A stretch of DNA of 64,000 bases from Lumbricus rubellus. Taxonomy: Eukaryota > Annelida > Clitellata > Crassiclitellata > Lumbricidae. Below the pieces are notes generated by a model. The model ran no database searches, was not told the origin of the DNA, and was given only the letters and a program-made list of their open reading frames with translations. The stretch is from the NCBI GenBank assembly GCA_945859605.1, contig OX243811.1:56090069-56154068 (forward strand), read 5' to 3'. Below are positions 42,292-53,806 of this stretch, in pieces; positions within the stretch are counted from its first letter, which is position 1, and every line of letters starts with the position of its first letter. The translations under genes and the position numbers were made by a program.

Positions 42292-42293
<2 letters not shown>
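42178..42293 (+). CDS. Candidate small secreted Cys-rich peptide ORF
   Basis: The frame begins MRVFMTVLLVSTSADA, a short hydrophobic leader with a plausible cleavage site, then NCCWFGRKFVPCYVGACLSG. The spacing C-x2-GR-x3-P-C-aromatic resembles the melanin-concentrating-hormone loop. After residue 38 the frame enters a GA/GACA microsatellite and becomes Arg/Glu/Asp/Gln repeats to 42543, so a splice or a real terminus would be needed before that. No dibasic site precedes the loop, unlike known precursors, and a T-rich stretch ending CTACCTCAG lies within the leader. It may be chance. Confidence 0.25.
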
Positions 42294-42340
<47 letters not shown>

Positions 42341-42510
42341 TACAGAGATACAGACAGAGACAGAGACAGAGAGAAACAGAGAGAGATAGAGAGACAGAGA
42401 CAGACAGAGACAGAGACAGCGTGTGTGTATGTATGTGTGCGTGCGTATGTGTGTATGTATGTGTGCGTGCGTGTGTATGTAAGCGTGTATGCGTGTGTGT
42501 GTGTGATTGT
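42287..42510. repeat. (GA)n/(GACA)n then (GT)n compound microsatellite
   Basis: GACA and GAGA units to about 42418, followed by GTGT/GTAT/GTGC units. Confidence 0.95.
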
Positions 42511-42599
42511 GTTGTCCAGTGCCGCGCTGTTTGGTTTCAATAATAACCGGTCAAGGTCATCTGAGGAATCGTAATGAAGGTGAACAATGCAAGGAAGTG

Positions 42600-42657
42600 C
42601 GTGCAGCATCAGCAGCATCAGCATCATCAGCATCAGCAGCAGCAGCATCAGCATCTT
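42600..42657. repeat. (CAG/CAT)n array
   Basis: Mixed CAGCAT and CAGCAG triplets. Confidence 0.9.
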
Positions 42658-42659
42658 CT

Positions 42660-43520
42660 AATGGAACGAATTGCTCGTGCAGGATGCGGACTCATCACGT
42701 GATTGCCAATTCATCACGAGGCAATGCAAATCGAAGCGTCGGAATCAGCTTAAAAGACTACTTACTCATCCACTCGAAATTACATGCACTGTGATGGACA
42801 AGGGAACCCGAACCCTGGCTGAATGACACGACGAGTCAGCCGCGTAATCGTTTGGCTAACTCTGACATTAATTATTCACAGAAATTAATCGTGTATTGAA
42901 CGATTAATCTTGGAATAACTTTACTGAACTTGTCAATTGCTTATCAATCATCTCGCAGAACTACTTACATTAGGGTCCAATTATTACGTACGACTGAATT
43001 ACATATTATTATTGATGTTCTATTTCCGGATGTTGTGCAAAGAAACTATGACCAATGCAACATAACTTCCTGCTTTCGCCAAAGGATGATGGAAGCTTTA
43101 TATCGCGAATTCTCTATACAAAATATTAATATTTTATGATACCTGAGAGTTTATCATTAAGTTTTTACTGCATGCCATTTTCATGACTTGCCACTAATGG
43201 CAGTTTGACAACAACTTCTCTTAGGAAACGAATATGTTATGTTAGCAAGACTTAGGCGGCAGTTAGGCCTACATGTAGGCCCCTATGCGTATTGCGTAGG
43301 CTATAACTATTAAAAATAATATTGATCATCTGCGACTGTGTTAACTAATCATTCGTTACTGAATCTATTAATCTTGAGTTGCATTTTTAAAAAATCATTT
43401 GCTCTCAAATCTATATATCATTCTGGTTAACTCATATTACTCATTGGTACAAAATTAATGGAGGTGGACAGGGAGGAATGGAGGAGCTGCACTGCCCGAT
43501 GTTCAGTATTGTTCGAAGAG
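42660..43520. other. No gene seen
   Basis: AT-rich, with GTAGGCCTACATGTAGGC palindromic motifs near 43265-43285. Confidence 0.5.
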
Positions 43521-43523
43521 GAC

Positions 43524-43525
<2 letters not shown>

Positions 43526-43602
<77 letters not shown>
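43526..43602. repeat. (GAT)n microsatellite
   Basis: About 25 uninterrupted GAT units. Confidence 0.97.
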
Positions 43603-44475
43603 AGAAAACACTGCTGCTGCTGTGCGGCTGCAAAGGAGGGAGTATAGCCTATGACGTCAAAGATTTTTGTCCTTGGATGGGTCTTGCTATACGCAGAGCT
43701 GCCCAAAATACCCCAGGGAGATTTGCCGTCTAGTCTCCAGTTAGGCAGTTCGATGATTGCGTAGCTCAGCTGCCATTGGGCCTTAGGGATTTGCCCTCCC
43801 CGCCTTTCTCCAGCAACTCGGGCACACTATGGATGGCTTATAATTTACAATCGAAGGACGAGCATTACTTACTCACTTATGTGCACATCACAGAGCCACT
43901 TGCGCTGGCAAAGGAGACAATATATGTTTTTCACTCCGATAGTGAATGTAAACCCGCTGTGTTTTCACCTTCTTTTGCCTTTCTTTTCAGCTCATTGCGT
44001 CTATACTAAGTCTTCCTTATCCAAGTTCTTGTTGAAAATTTGCCATGACTGCTGCGTTTTTGTCTCCTCGTCCAAAACCATTATTTTACGGTCGACCATT
44101 CACCATTGTATCTGGGTTCAGCTGCACGAAAATTGGCGGCTAAATAATATTGACCTCGTTTAATAAATTTTTTCTAACTATGAAGTTGTAGCCTACAATG
44201 CTGAGGGAGTCCATTGTAACAAAAGGTCCACTTAGATCGATTCGAAATTAATACAGTTGCCGTGAATCTTTACTAAGACCTGGCAACACAATGCAAGAAA
44301 GTAAGAAAGAAAGAAAGAAAGAAATAAATAAAGTAAGAAAGAAAACGCGTCCAAAGTCTTATGGTTTCGTCATCAAATGGACGCGTTTTTTGGTCAAATT
44401 CCGACGAAAGCATCCAACTGAACAACGCATATAGCAGATTCGTTGGCTTTACATGAAGACGACCAACAACTGCGT
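43603..44475. other. No gene recognised
   Basis: Frames at 43776-44009 and 43879-44163 lack domains. A (GAAA)n patch lies at 44298-44330. Confidence 0.45.
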
Positions 44476-44479
44476 CGTT

Positions 44480-44582
44480 GGTGAGTGGCCCAATGGTGGT
44501 TGGGTGGCCCAGTGGTGGGTGGCTCAATGGAGGGTGGCCCAATGGTGGGTGGCCCAATGGTGGGTGGTCCAGTGGTGGGTGG
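44480..44582. repeat. 16-bp minisatellite
   Basis: About six copies of GTGGCCCAATGGTGGG with CAGT, CTCA and GGAG variants. Confidence 0.93.
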
Positions 44583-44775
44583 TGAAGGAAAAAATCGAGG
44601 CGGTTCGTATTCATTTTCGTGTTTTGCACGCACCAATCTCCATCCATTGTTCCGCGAGAATATAATCGATGTCCATCCGCTGTGTATTATTTTGTTCGCG
44701 TGGCTGAGAGAGAGAGAGAGACCGACGGACGGACGGACTGCAGCGTTTCGCGCCGATGGGTCAAACAGTATATCA

Positions 44776-44818
44776 CACGTCATCATCGTCGTCATCGTCG
44801 TCGTCGTCGTCGTCATCA

Positions 44819-44874
<56 letters not shown>

Positions 44875-44897
44875 ATCATCATCGTCATCGTCGACGT
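44776..44897. repeat. (TCG/TCA)n trinucleotide array
   Basis: About 120 bp of TCG and TCA triplets, partly as (TCGTCGTCA) nonamers. Confidence 0.95.
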
Positions 44898-44899
44898 AG

Positions 44900-46530
44900 G
44901 ATTCACAGAAGTTGCGTTTTTCGTTCTCTTCCCAACTGAATGCGACGACGACGAGACTTCATAAAATAACGGATATGAAATTGCGTTCGCTGGTCATACA
45001 GATCGTCTATTGATTCGATAAATGAAACATTATATTATTTCTCTATCGTCGCAGCTTCTCTAATAACCCGTCGACAACGACGACGCACCGCGTGCAACAG
45101 CCACGCATGTGATGATGATGATGACGATGGGGGAGTGTGGGGTTGGTATACGGCGAGGGGGAGTGTGGGGTTGGTAGGGCGAGGGTCGGGGATGGTCGCC
45201 GTAGTCGTAGTCGGCCCATTGATTTTCCACCGTCCTCATTTCCCATATGTCGTCGTTTTGGGTTACGCGACGAAGTTGTTTGCTTTCTTCTTTATTTCTC
45301 AGAAGACTACCGTCTACGGTATACGGTAGTTGGTCGGCGGTGGCTGTGGTTCGCCTTTCGTGCGTCAGTTGGCGATTTTTGTCCGCTGCAGCAGCTTTAT
45401 TTTCAATGATTGTAATGGGATTATGTGGGATTATTAGAGCCATCCTGGACGCCGTCCTGCCTTCGTCTGCTGCACTGCTGCAGTCTCCGAGATCCCATCG
45501 TTTGTTTACGATTGTCCGAAGCGAAGAGAATGCGTTGAGCGCCATTTCGTTGCTTTAATGGACACACTCGATCCATGCAAGTTAGGTTTAAATAGAATCG
45601 GATTCCTCATTGAGTTTTGCTCAATAATAACGAAAGCTTGCATTCACAATCAGAAGACACAATGTTGTGCTGTCATCTTTTGTGCATCCTATAGCATTAG
45701 AGGAGTTTATCTTGAGAATTTTTCAACAATCTCAACAACCGTGCATGCATCACAAATCCGCGCACATTAGGCGAAATTGACAATTTTTAATCCTCTAATT
45801 TTGAATTAATCCCTCACGAAATGCCAGCGTCACCAGTACTGTTGTTAAGCAGACAAGGTTTTTGTTTGTTGTTTACCAGAAATCTTTCTCTCCCTCAAAT
45901 GGATGCACAAACGAACTAAACTAATTGTGGAGCATTCATATAGCGCCAGTTTGACTGCATCCTCGTGAAGGGGGGAAGCTCTTTGCGTTAGCTTTTATAT
46001 GCAGCTTAATTAATTATAATCGACATCGCAAGACTCAGTTTTATCTTAGAAAAACAAGGTACAAAATCTGGAAGAGTAGGCTATCCAGCGCTGGGCAGTC
46101 CCTCGCATACGCGTGGAACACGACCAATGAGTTGCCCCCTTCGATTGGACATGGCAGCGAGCAGTGTAACTTGAAACCGGGGTCTCTGCGGATTCAGAAG
46201 TTGACATAATTTTTATTAGAATCTTCATCATTCAAAAAATAATTGCAGTGGCCCCTGGACACTAAGCGCAGCATAGCAGGGAGGTCAGTCCAGGTTGTAG
46301 GACCAGAAGAGACCGAGAACGGCGCTGTCGAATAGCAGTCCGCCAGCGTGGACCAAAAAATGCCCAGTGTTGAGTCAGGACAGAAGCTATAGACGCAGGT
46401 ACATATACCGTCAGGCTGGTCTGCATGTTCAGAACCAAAGGCGAGGCAGGCAATGGAATATGCCTCTTATAGGTTCTTACACAGGGCAGGCGGTATGATG
46501 GCATAGCCTATAGATGGTGATTGGACGAGG
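44900..46530. other. No gene recognised; CpG-rich part near 45.0-45.5 kb
   Basis: A minus-strand frame at 45060-45545 (161 codons) and a plus-strand frame at 45247-45558 are longer than usual but show no domain. GTGTGGGGTTGGTA occurs twice at 45130-45180. A TATAGCGCC motif lies near 45940. Confidence 0.4.
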
Positions 46531-46532
46531 AC

Positions 46533-46602
46533 GATCAGAAGGATGAGGAAGAGGAGGAGGATGAGGATGAGGAGGAGGAGGAGGAGGAGGAGGAGGATGA
46601 TT
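46533..46602. repeat. (GAG/GAT)n array
   Basis: Mixed GAGGAT and GAGGAG triplets. Confidence 0.92.
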
Positions 46603-46751
46603 CAGGATGTGATCTGCTTTTAAAGTTCTGTTTTTACCGTTTTCAATGAAAGTCCTGCGCAGAAATTGCAAGAGAAGAATAGCATTGATGAGCGAGTAGC
46701 TCAGTAGCAGCACTGCCAATCTACCGAGAAATATTGGCAAATTATCAGTTG

Positions 46752-46886
46752 GGTAGGCAGACAGACGGACAGGCAGACAGCCAGACAGACAGCCAGACAT
46801 ACATACAGACAGGCAGATAGATAGATAGATAGAGAGGCAGACAGACAGTGAGGTAGATAAACAGAAGGACAGACAGACAGACAGAG
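46752..46886. repeat. (GACA)n/(GATA)n microsatellite
   Basis: CAGA units with CAGC, CATA and GATAGATA variants. Confidence 0.95.
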
Positions 46887-47052
46887 CGGCAAGCAGTGGG
46901 GCAGGCAGATTGTCTCTCAATAGATAACTATTAGCTTGGTGCTGCGTATGTATACACGCGTTTCTGGTTGTCGCCTGGTGATGGTTTGCAAATGAGGCCA
47001 AATGACCTCCCGATGTTTACGGTCAGTGGCCGCCAGACGCATACGTCGGCTG

Positions 47053-47081
47053 TTTACTGCTGCTGCTGCTGCTGCTGCAGA
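47053..47081. repeat. (CTG)n run
   Basis: About seven CTG units before a CAG. Confidence 0.9.
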
Positions 47082-47091
47082 TCGCGAATGC

Positions 47092-47440
47092 GAATGACCA
47101 ACTGACCAACTTATCAACTGTCCAAAAGACCGAGTGATCAACTGACCAATACGACCAACTGAAAAAATGACCAATACGACCAACTGGAAAAATGACCAAA
47201 AAGATAAAATGACCATAATGACCAACTGATAAAATGACCGACTGATAAAATGACCAACTGATAAAATGACCAAAATGACCAACTGATAAAATGACCCAAG
47301 TAACCACCTGATAAACCGGCCACCTGACTGAAATTTAATGAACAAAATGATTATTAATATCCATCTGGCCAAATTGACCAAATCACCAATTATTGTAAAA
47401 AATGACCAAATAACCAAATGACAAAATGACCAACTGTAGA
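47092..47440. repeat. Degenerate TGACCAAC / TGATAAAA minisatellite
   Basis: About 350 bp built from ATGACCAACTGATAAA-like words of 8-16 bp with much variation. The related AAATGACC octamer array lies at 48222-48302. Confidence 0.88.
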
Positions 47441-47516
47441 AATGACTAGCGGAAGTTGGCGGATGTCGACGGCTTTTGAGATCAAAGGAAACAATTATTC
47501 GAACGCGAATTGCTTT

Positions 47517-47822
47517 TTATCGTTTCAATCCGGATGCCATGAGGAGGACGAGAGATGGACATAGCGAGTATCTAGAGAAGCGACAGTGTATATCTGTCGC
47601 CCTAGAAAAAACACGATGGAGGGAGGGATAGATGAAGTAATGAGAGGAGGACAGAAGGAGAGAGGGAGGGAGGAAGTACATACATGTATGCCGCAATTTG
47701 AGAATCGTGTAACAGTTGTGAAAGAGCTTCACTTCAAAGAACAGGAACAGCAACTTTCTGTTGCAAAGCGAAACAGATGAAGCGACCGAAACATTGCGAC
47801 ACGACATAATATGAAGAATCAA
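47517..47822. other. No gene recognised
   Basis: Frames on both strands; a purine-rich GGGAGG patch at 47620-47675. No domain. Confidence 0.45.
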
Positions 47823-47829
47823 AAGTCAA

Positions 47830-47838
47830 CAGACAGGC

Positions 47839-47883
<45 letters not shown>

Positions 47884-47890
47884 GTTGACA
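47830..47890. repeat. (GACA)n microsatellite
   Basis: About 14 CAGA units. Confidence 0.96.
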
Positions 47891-48221
47891 GACATACAGA
47901 CGTACGGACAGACAGATCGACAGACAGACGGACTAACGACTGCTAACATAAGAACCAAGAAATAGAATTTATGCAATTCTTCTTGGAGAATTCATAGTGC
48001 CTTTTATTTACAGAGAAGCGTGATCTTCGATCTATATTGAGCTAGTAATATTATATAGGCCTAATTGAACTAATGAGCAGACCCTATCTCAGATATAGTT
48101 TACATGTTAGATGTTTGCACACCCAGTAACACACTCAAGAGATATCTGAAATATTTATGTACCATTATAGTTTATGTGAGATATCTGGATAGTTGCACAG
48201 ATGACTTAACATGACAACATG

Positions 48222-48302
48222 ACCATGACCAAATGACCAAATGACCAAATGACCAAATGATCAAATGACCAAATGATCAAATGACCAAATGACCAAATGA
48301 CC
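48222..48302. repeat. 8-bp minisatellite AAATGACC
   Basis: About ten copies of AAATGACC, some AAATGATC. Confidence 0.95.
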
Positions 48303-49030
48303 TCTTCTTCAATGAATTGTTCGTGTGAGATCCATGAGTAATAGACCTCTGCCGCTGTCCGTTGGAATAAAAATTATATAGATGCCATGGCACAACCTGG
48401 AAGTTCTCCCATGTGTGGACTGATGAATAATCACATTGCTGTTTTGCACACATAAGCTTATATCTTTTCACAGTCAAAAAAGTTTCTGTTTTGTACATAA
48501 TTTATACATCTACGTTACAGCAGTTCTCAAGTAAGTTATAGGCCCACACAGCTACTCTAAAATTCACTCCTTTAGGCGTTAAGTTAATATTTCCGAGAAA
48601 TTCCAGAGCAGCCTACAATATTTATTATAACGGGATGTATTGCTATAGCTGCGGTATTACATCATGAAGCCGACGATTTATGGTCTCACGTTGTCCCATG
48701 CAGGTCAGATCACGCGACCCCAAATTTATATCCATTGTATATATTATTAGATCTATGTACAATTTTGCATATATAAATTATTATGTAAACTATATAGTGT
48801 CACTTGACGGGCAGACATACAGATTACAGGCATGCAGACAGAGAATGTGAAGACATCTAAACAATAATTAACAGAGTTAACAGACCCATGTCATACTAAG
48901 CATAGTAATAATTATTATCATAATGATGAAAAGCGAATCTCGTGTCAGCTGTCTCTATGCGACACTTTCCACTCTGGAAAAAAACTCTAAAAAAACTAAA
49001 TCGACGCTCACATCGCGTATAGGTTTATCT
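48303..49030. other. No gene seen
   Basis: AT-rich unique sequence. Confidence 0.5.
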
Positions 49031-49034
49031 CCAT

Positions 49035-49076
49035 CTATCTGTCTGTCTGTCTTCTTGGTCTGTCTGTCTGTCTATA

Positions 49077-49113
<37 letters not shown>

Positions 49114-49114
49114 G
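49035..49114. repeat. (GTCT)n microsatellite
   Basis: CTGT units with two interruptions; complement of the GACA arrays elsewhere. Confidence 0.95.
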
Positions 49115-49433
49115 CGACATACCAGCACTGTAGATCCGAATGAAATGACACGTTCCGAGCGAGCGCCTGCTCTAAGCGATATTAACGAAGGCAATTCTCG
49201 TGCCTTGAAAGGGACTCGTAAAATAAAAGGATTGTCTGACAAGACACATTTATAATAGATCTAACCGAGATTTTCCGAGGAACTGGCTGAGCGCGAAAAC
49301 TCGGTAAAGCTGAGCATTGATCGTAAGCGATAAGGAACTAGAGCGGAATCTCGAACGAAGGCAATGGACCTGTAATCTGTAAATGTAAACGCGCGCTATA
49401 ATAATTGCATAGGCTGTTAGAGACCATGCAAAG

Positions 49434-49888
49434 CATGGGCGCCCACAGAAAATTTTGCAGGAGGGGCAAAAAATTTTACGATGGTCACGGTTAAATTTTT
49501 CAGTGACAAGAGCATGAAAATACAGCGCTGGAAATTAAAAACACGGGTATTTGTTAAAAGAGGTTTCTTAATGCAAATTTCTCAGTTTCATTTTGTGTAT
49601 TATTTAAATTTATTTTTAATATAAATAGTTTCTTAAGTGCGAAAATTTGTTAAAAATCCAAAAGTAGGCTAGATGTTAAAAAGTAGGTCCATGAAGGGCA
49701 CTATATATATTGATCTCTATAGAGATTTCTAAACATAAATTTATGACTTTCACTGTTTGTATCATTGGTATCATTAGTGTTTTAATGTGAAGAATTTTTT
49801 TAACTCAAAAGTAGTAGTTAGAAAAATAAGTGTCACTTTTCCATAGGGGCAAGTGCCCCCTCCTTGCCCTTATGTGTGGGCGCCCATG
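49434..49888. mobile_element. hAT-type non-autonomous element (455 bp)
   Basis: Perfect 14-bp inverted ends CATGGGCGCCCACA and TGTGGGCGCCCATG, with a perfect 8-bp duplication ATGCAAAG at 49426-49433 and 49889-49896. AT-rich core, no coding sequence. A truncated relative lies at 36855-37099. Confidence 0.94.
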
Positions 49889-49896
49889 ATGCAAAG

Positions 49897-51370
49897 ATAG
49901 GCTATCTTATACTGCCTACAAAAACACAGGCTTATACAAACGCGTATGCACAAGTAGGCCACATGAAATTGCATGTTAAAACATAGAATAGGTTATCCCT
50001 ATTTGTGTCTGTATAGCCTACTGTTAATAGGCCTATAGTGCCTTTAGGAGCTCTCACAGAAAAGCTGCGCTGTTAGATCTAGATACCATCGTAAATGATG
50101 TTCAAATTCTGCTTAGAGAAAGTTCATCTGGAAGTAAGTGATATATATATATATATATAATTTATATAATATATATATATATAATATATAATATATAGCC
50201 TGACTCTCGCGCACTCATAGCAGCACCATGCAAGCTCATGTAATCAATATAAAAATAAAATTTTGTATAAGACTCACATTACGCATAAAAATAATAAGTT
50301 AGGCTATATGTAGCCTAATTTCACGGAATTACTATTATAACATTATTAGGTTACTCGATCAAGGTTATTAATTTTCCTTAATCTAATCTTTAGAAAGACT
50401 GCTAGGTGGCGTTCGTGCAGAGTGCTCTTAGAAAGTATATAGGCCCTATATAACTGCATTGTGCTGACTAGCAATGAAGACCCATGACTTATAACATGCA
50501 TTGTGACGCCGATAGTGAATTACTCTGGTTCGAACCCAGGTGTGAAACCGATTGTTTCGCTGCCAGCCGAGCGCTTGAACTGATAGATTGTCCAGCGATT
50601 ATACAATAAAGATTCCACTGCAGCTGTGATTGCCAATTTACCAGAAACTATACTGTTGACGAGGAAACATTCATTCCTAAGCCACGCTCATAAACTGCAA
50701 ATTATAGGGCGCAAGTAGTCGAGAGCTAAGCGCAGGGCAATAGCTTATTTACGAGCGCCGAATCCTAATCCTGTTATAGCGCGTGACCGCTAGTGTAAGC
50801 CAATAAAAGGGAAGAAGAAGCAGACCTTTGCCAAACCTATTTACCAACCGAAATTTGCTCTCAGTGGATGAAATCTGCGAATGCATTATACTGCGACGAA
50901 GGTCATTCGACATCAAAGAGACTTTAGAAGTACTCGTCTGGTTATGTGAAACCAAATAGAGATTGGTCTTGGAGTTTTTCTGTTGCTCTTCACTGCTGTA
51001 TATCGTAAATACAATGCTCCAGATATTTAGCGATCGTGTCATCGACTGGCTTTTGATCATGCTCATATTTTTTTAGTTGCAGCATTACATGTCTAAGAGG
51101 ATTAAAGCGGAAAAGAGCAGTCAGCTCTAGGCAAGAGATATTTAATAAAATCTAAGAAAATCGGAATGGAGGAAGCCTGAATGGGTCAATTTTCTCAGAA
51201 GACCGTTAAGACATTAACGCTTCATGCCATTGGCAAATCCCCGCCAAACAGAAAGCCAGAAAGTGGTCTTGCAATGGTAGTAGCTCTATTGAACAAAGAT
51301 TGCCTCTATTTAAATGCCAGATATAACAGGGCTTTTTTAACGTGCAGTTGTACACAACATGTGCAGTTGT
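49897..51370. other. No gene recognised
   Basis: Contains AT runs at 50140-50200 and a B-box-like GGTTCGAACCC at 50529 without a clear A-box. The minus-strand frame at 50749-51066 (105 codons) has no domain. Confidence 0.45.
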
Positions 51371-51371
51371 A

Positions 51372-51520
51372 GAAGCACTACTGTACAGTTAGAACTAGCA
51401 AAAAGGTCATTGTCCTCCGATTGGAAGTAATTTACTATAGATGACGGGAAAGACAAGAAGGAGTTGTGCACTGTGCAGTTCTATAAATGCCTTAAAAGCA
51501 ACCCTGGCAGATACGAATTA
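51372..51520 (+). repeat. Dispersed repeat family C, copy 2
   Basis: GTAGAAGCACTACTGTACAG, AACTAGCAAAA, TTGTCCTCCGATTGGAAGTA, GACGGGAAAGA and TGCAGTTCTA match 25588-25740 in order. Confidence 0.8.
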
Positions 51521-51710
51521 TTCATACATTCATAGACTTATGTTAGAAGGGAAAATTTGTCAAGCTCATAGTTACACAGTATACAGTACTGTCATTAGTC
51601 ATTAGACTTCAGAGCAGATTGCGTAGGCCTATAGGTCCATATAATTATTGGATTCTCATCAACATTTAGGCATTATTTTGGCATCACCGCCAACAACATT
51701 GTCTAACGTC

Positions 51711-52543
51711 CAGGGCCATCTTATCCAGTAGGCACAGTAGGCACTGTGCCTAGGGCCTACGAACTTTTTAGGGGCCTACGAAATCCTGAGAAAAAAATAT
51801 TAAAATATAAATGGAGTGATTGGTCAATGACCGGAAAAAACAAACAGAAAATGAAAACTTGCTAACTTTTTCAAGGCTATAGTTAGCCAATGAAACAGTA
51901 ACATTAGCTAAGCTATATTATGTTAACCTTGCGGCTCTTTGAATTCGCGAAATCGCTTATAACGTCTTCAAATGTCATTTCTCGCATTAATTAAGTCGTT
52001 TTCAATTGAAAGTAGGCTAATGCAAGGGAGGATAATCGTGCCTGTCCTATCGTTGACCGAAGGTAATTTTTGATAATTTTCAGTTTCGAAAAAGAACGTT
52101 CACCTTCACAACTTGTTCCAAAGATAGAAAGATAAATTCGATAAGCAATATAATTGACATTTTGGAAAACTGCATGGAGACCAGCTTGTCAGCTATTTGT
52201 GAACTAATCATTTCTGCTACAGATTTACTATCTGCAAACATTCGAGAAAACAAAAGAAATTCGTCAATAAATGCATTTTCTAGATCAAATGGATAGGCCT
52301 ATATCTAAATTAATGCTTTTGCTCTAATCACTAATTCTTCAGTTGATAAAGTAGATTGAGATTTATAAACAAAACTGAAATAGCCTACATTCACAAAACA
52401 TGGCTTAGCATAATTTTAAGAATGTAAATGTGTTGCAATTTGAATTAATGCAGAGTTGAGTTGGATAGGCCCTATATAGTGGCCTACGAATAGATCAATA
52501 TGCAAAAGTGCCTAGGGCCTACGATGACCATAAGACGGCCCTG
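51711..52543 (-). mobile_element. hAT element with transposase remnant (833 bp)
   Basis: Ends CAGGGCCATCTTATCC and, reversed, CAGGGCCGTCTTATGG, with a perfect 8-bp duplication CTAACGTC at 51703-51710 and 52544-52551. A GTGCCTAGGGCCTACGA block repeats inside both ends. The minus strand keeps the C-terminus of a hAT transposase. It confirms directly that this end type belongs to hAT. Confidence 0.95.
51988..52290 (-). pseudogene. hAT transposase C-terminal (dimerisation) remnant
   Basis: The minus strand reads GTSCEGERSFSKLKIIKNYL and then RSTIGQARLSSLALAYFQL, the conserved hAT C-terminal dimerisation motif (family form: ERSFSKLK.IK..LRS). Upstream, in a different frame, FIDEFLLFSRMFADSKSVAE may be more of the same protein. 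Frame shifts and lost catalytic core make it a pseudogene. Confidence 0.85.
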
Positions 52544-52551
52544 CTAACGTC

Positions 52552-52870
52552 AACTAATGAACGTCTTGCAAACGACCGTCGCCATTTTACATATCTAGAT
52601 AGACACAAACATAGACACATACAGAATTACAGATACCTATAGAGATACAGAGATAGAGTCATGAGATGGAGACGGAGAGATATTTAGAAGGATAGACAGA
52701 GCGAGGAAGAAAGAGACGTACCTCAGGGAGCGTTTTGCAGTCGCAAATCACCAGACATTATCCTTCTGACATGGAAATCGCGCACTTTCTATGCACAATC
52801 CTTCCACAGTAATCCTCCTTTTCCAGCAGTCAGTCTACGACGACGACGACGCTTAGATTCCCTCACGCGC
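52552..52870. other. No gene seen
   Basis: AGATAC/GAGATA-rich at 52615-52700 and a (CGA)n patch near 52838-52852. Confidence 0.5.
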
Positions 52871-52874
52871 CGAC

Positions 52875-52990
52875 GTCAACATTGTGGCCTCTTTTGCGTC
52901 AACATTGTGGCCTCTTCTGCGTCAACATTGTGGCCTCTTCTGCGTCAACATTGCGGCCTCAGCGTCGACATGTTGGCCTCAGCGTTGCCT
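52875..52990. repeat. 23-bp minisatellite
   Basis: Four copies of a 23-bp unit starting GTCAACATTGTGGCCTC at exact 23-bp spacing, then a shorter diverged copy. Confidence 0.94.
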
Positions 52991-53765
52991 CACCCGTCCT
53001 CTAAGACTTCCGCTCTTACGATCAGTCACTCTGGTCGGGCGCAGAGGTCATTATATGGCGCCTATATTACTACGGCCTTCTCGCCTACCGTTCGTAAAAT
53101 TCCGGTCATGAATCTGCACTGCAGAAAGCGGATAATAGGTTCATGTGTCCGACGATTTTGAACGAACAGCAGCAACTGCTCTATCTAATTGACTTCTCGG
53201 TCAACGAGTTTCAAAGAAGGACCGCTGCCTCCACTCCACACAATACGTCACACGGTCGGTCACTCGGTCGATTGGTAATCTGCTACGTCAGCGATCGGAA
53301 GTCACTTGCGCCACCTTGTGTCCAGATAGGAAGACGAAGACGAAGAGGGATAGGGAGGAGAAGGTGCAGGATGTAAGCAACGCAGAGTAGTAGTGTGGCG
53401 TCGTCAACGAGAAGTTGTGGCTGCAGCGCACCGTCGCATCCGAGACATCATCTGATGATGAGCAGAGCCAACCTGCAGCAGCAGCCGGATGGTGGTGGTG
53501 GTGATGGTGGTAGTCAACCACAACCGGGCGGTGAAGGTGGTGTTCGGTCGGTCGTGGTGATGTGTGGGCGGTGGAGGGATGGAGGGATGGAGGAGTCGTT
53601 GGTAGGGTGAGGTGAGTGGGGGTGGGGGTGGCAACGACGTATGCCTCGCATCGGCAGGCTGACCACTTTCAATCTGAAATCTATTAGGATTGCACTTGGT
53701 CGATAAATTTCTTATCTCATCCTTAGACCGCTGGATGCGTAGGATGCTTTCCGCTGTTCGTCTGA
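52991..53765. other. No gene recognised; CpG-rich
   Basis: GGT/GGA-rich at 53488-53635. Frames on both strands have no domain. Confidence 0.45.

Positions 53766-53806
<41 letters not shown>

Noticed and set aside
45060..45545. 161-codon minus-strand frame in CpG-rich DNA, considered as a host exon
   Set aside because: No domain, no convincing splice sites, and it ends in a His/Ile-coding GAT repeat region. Left as unassigned.
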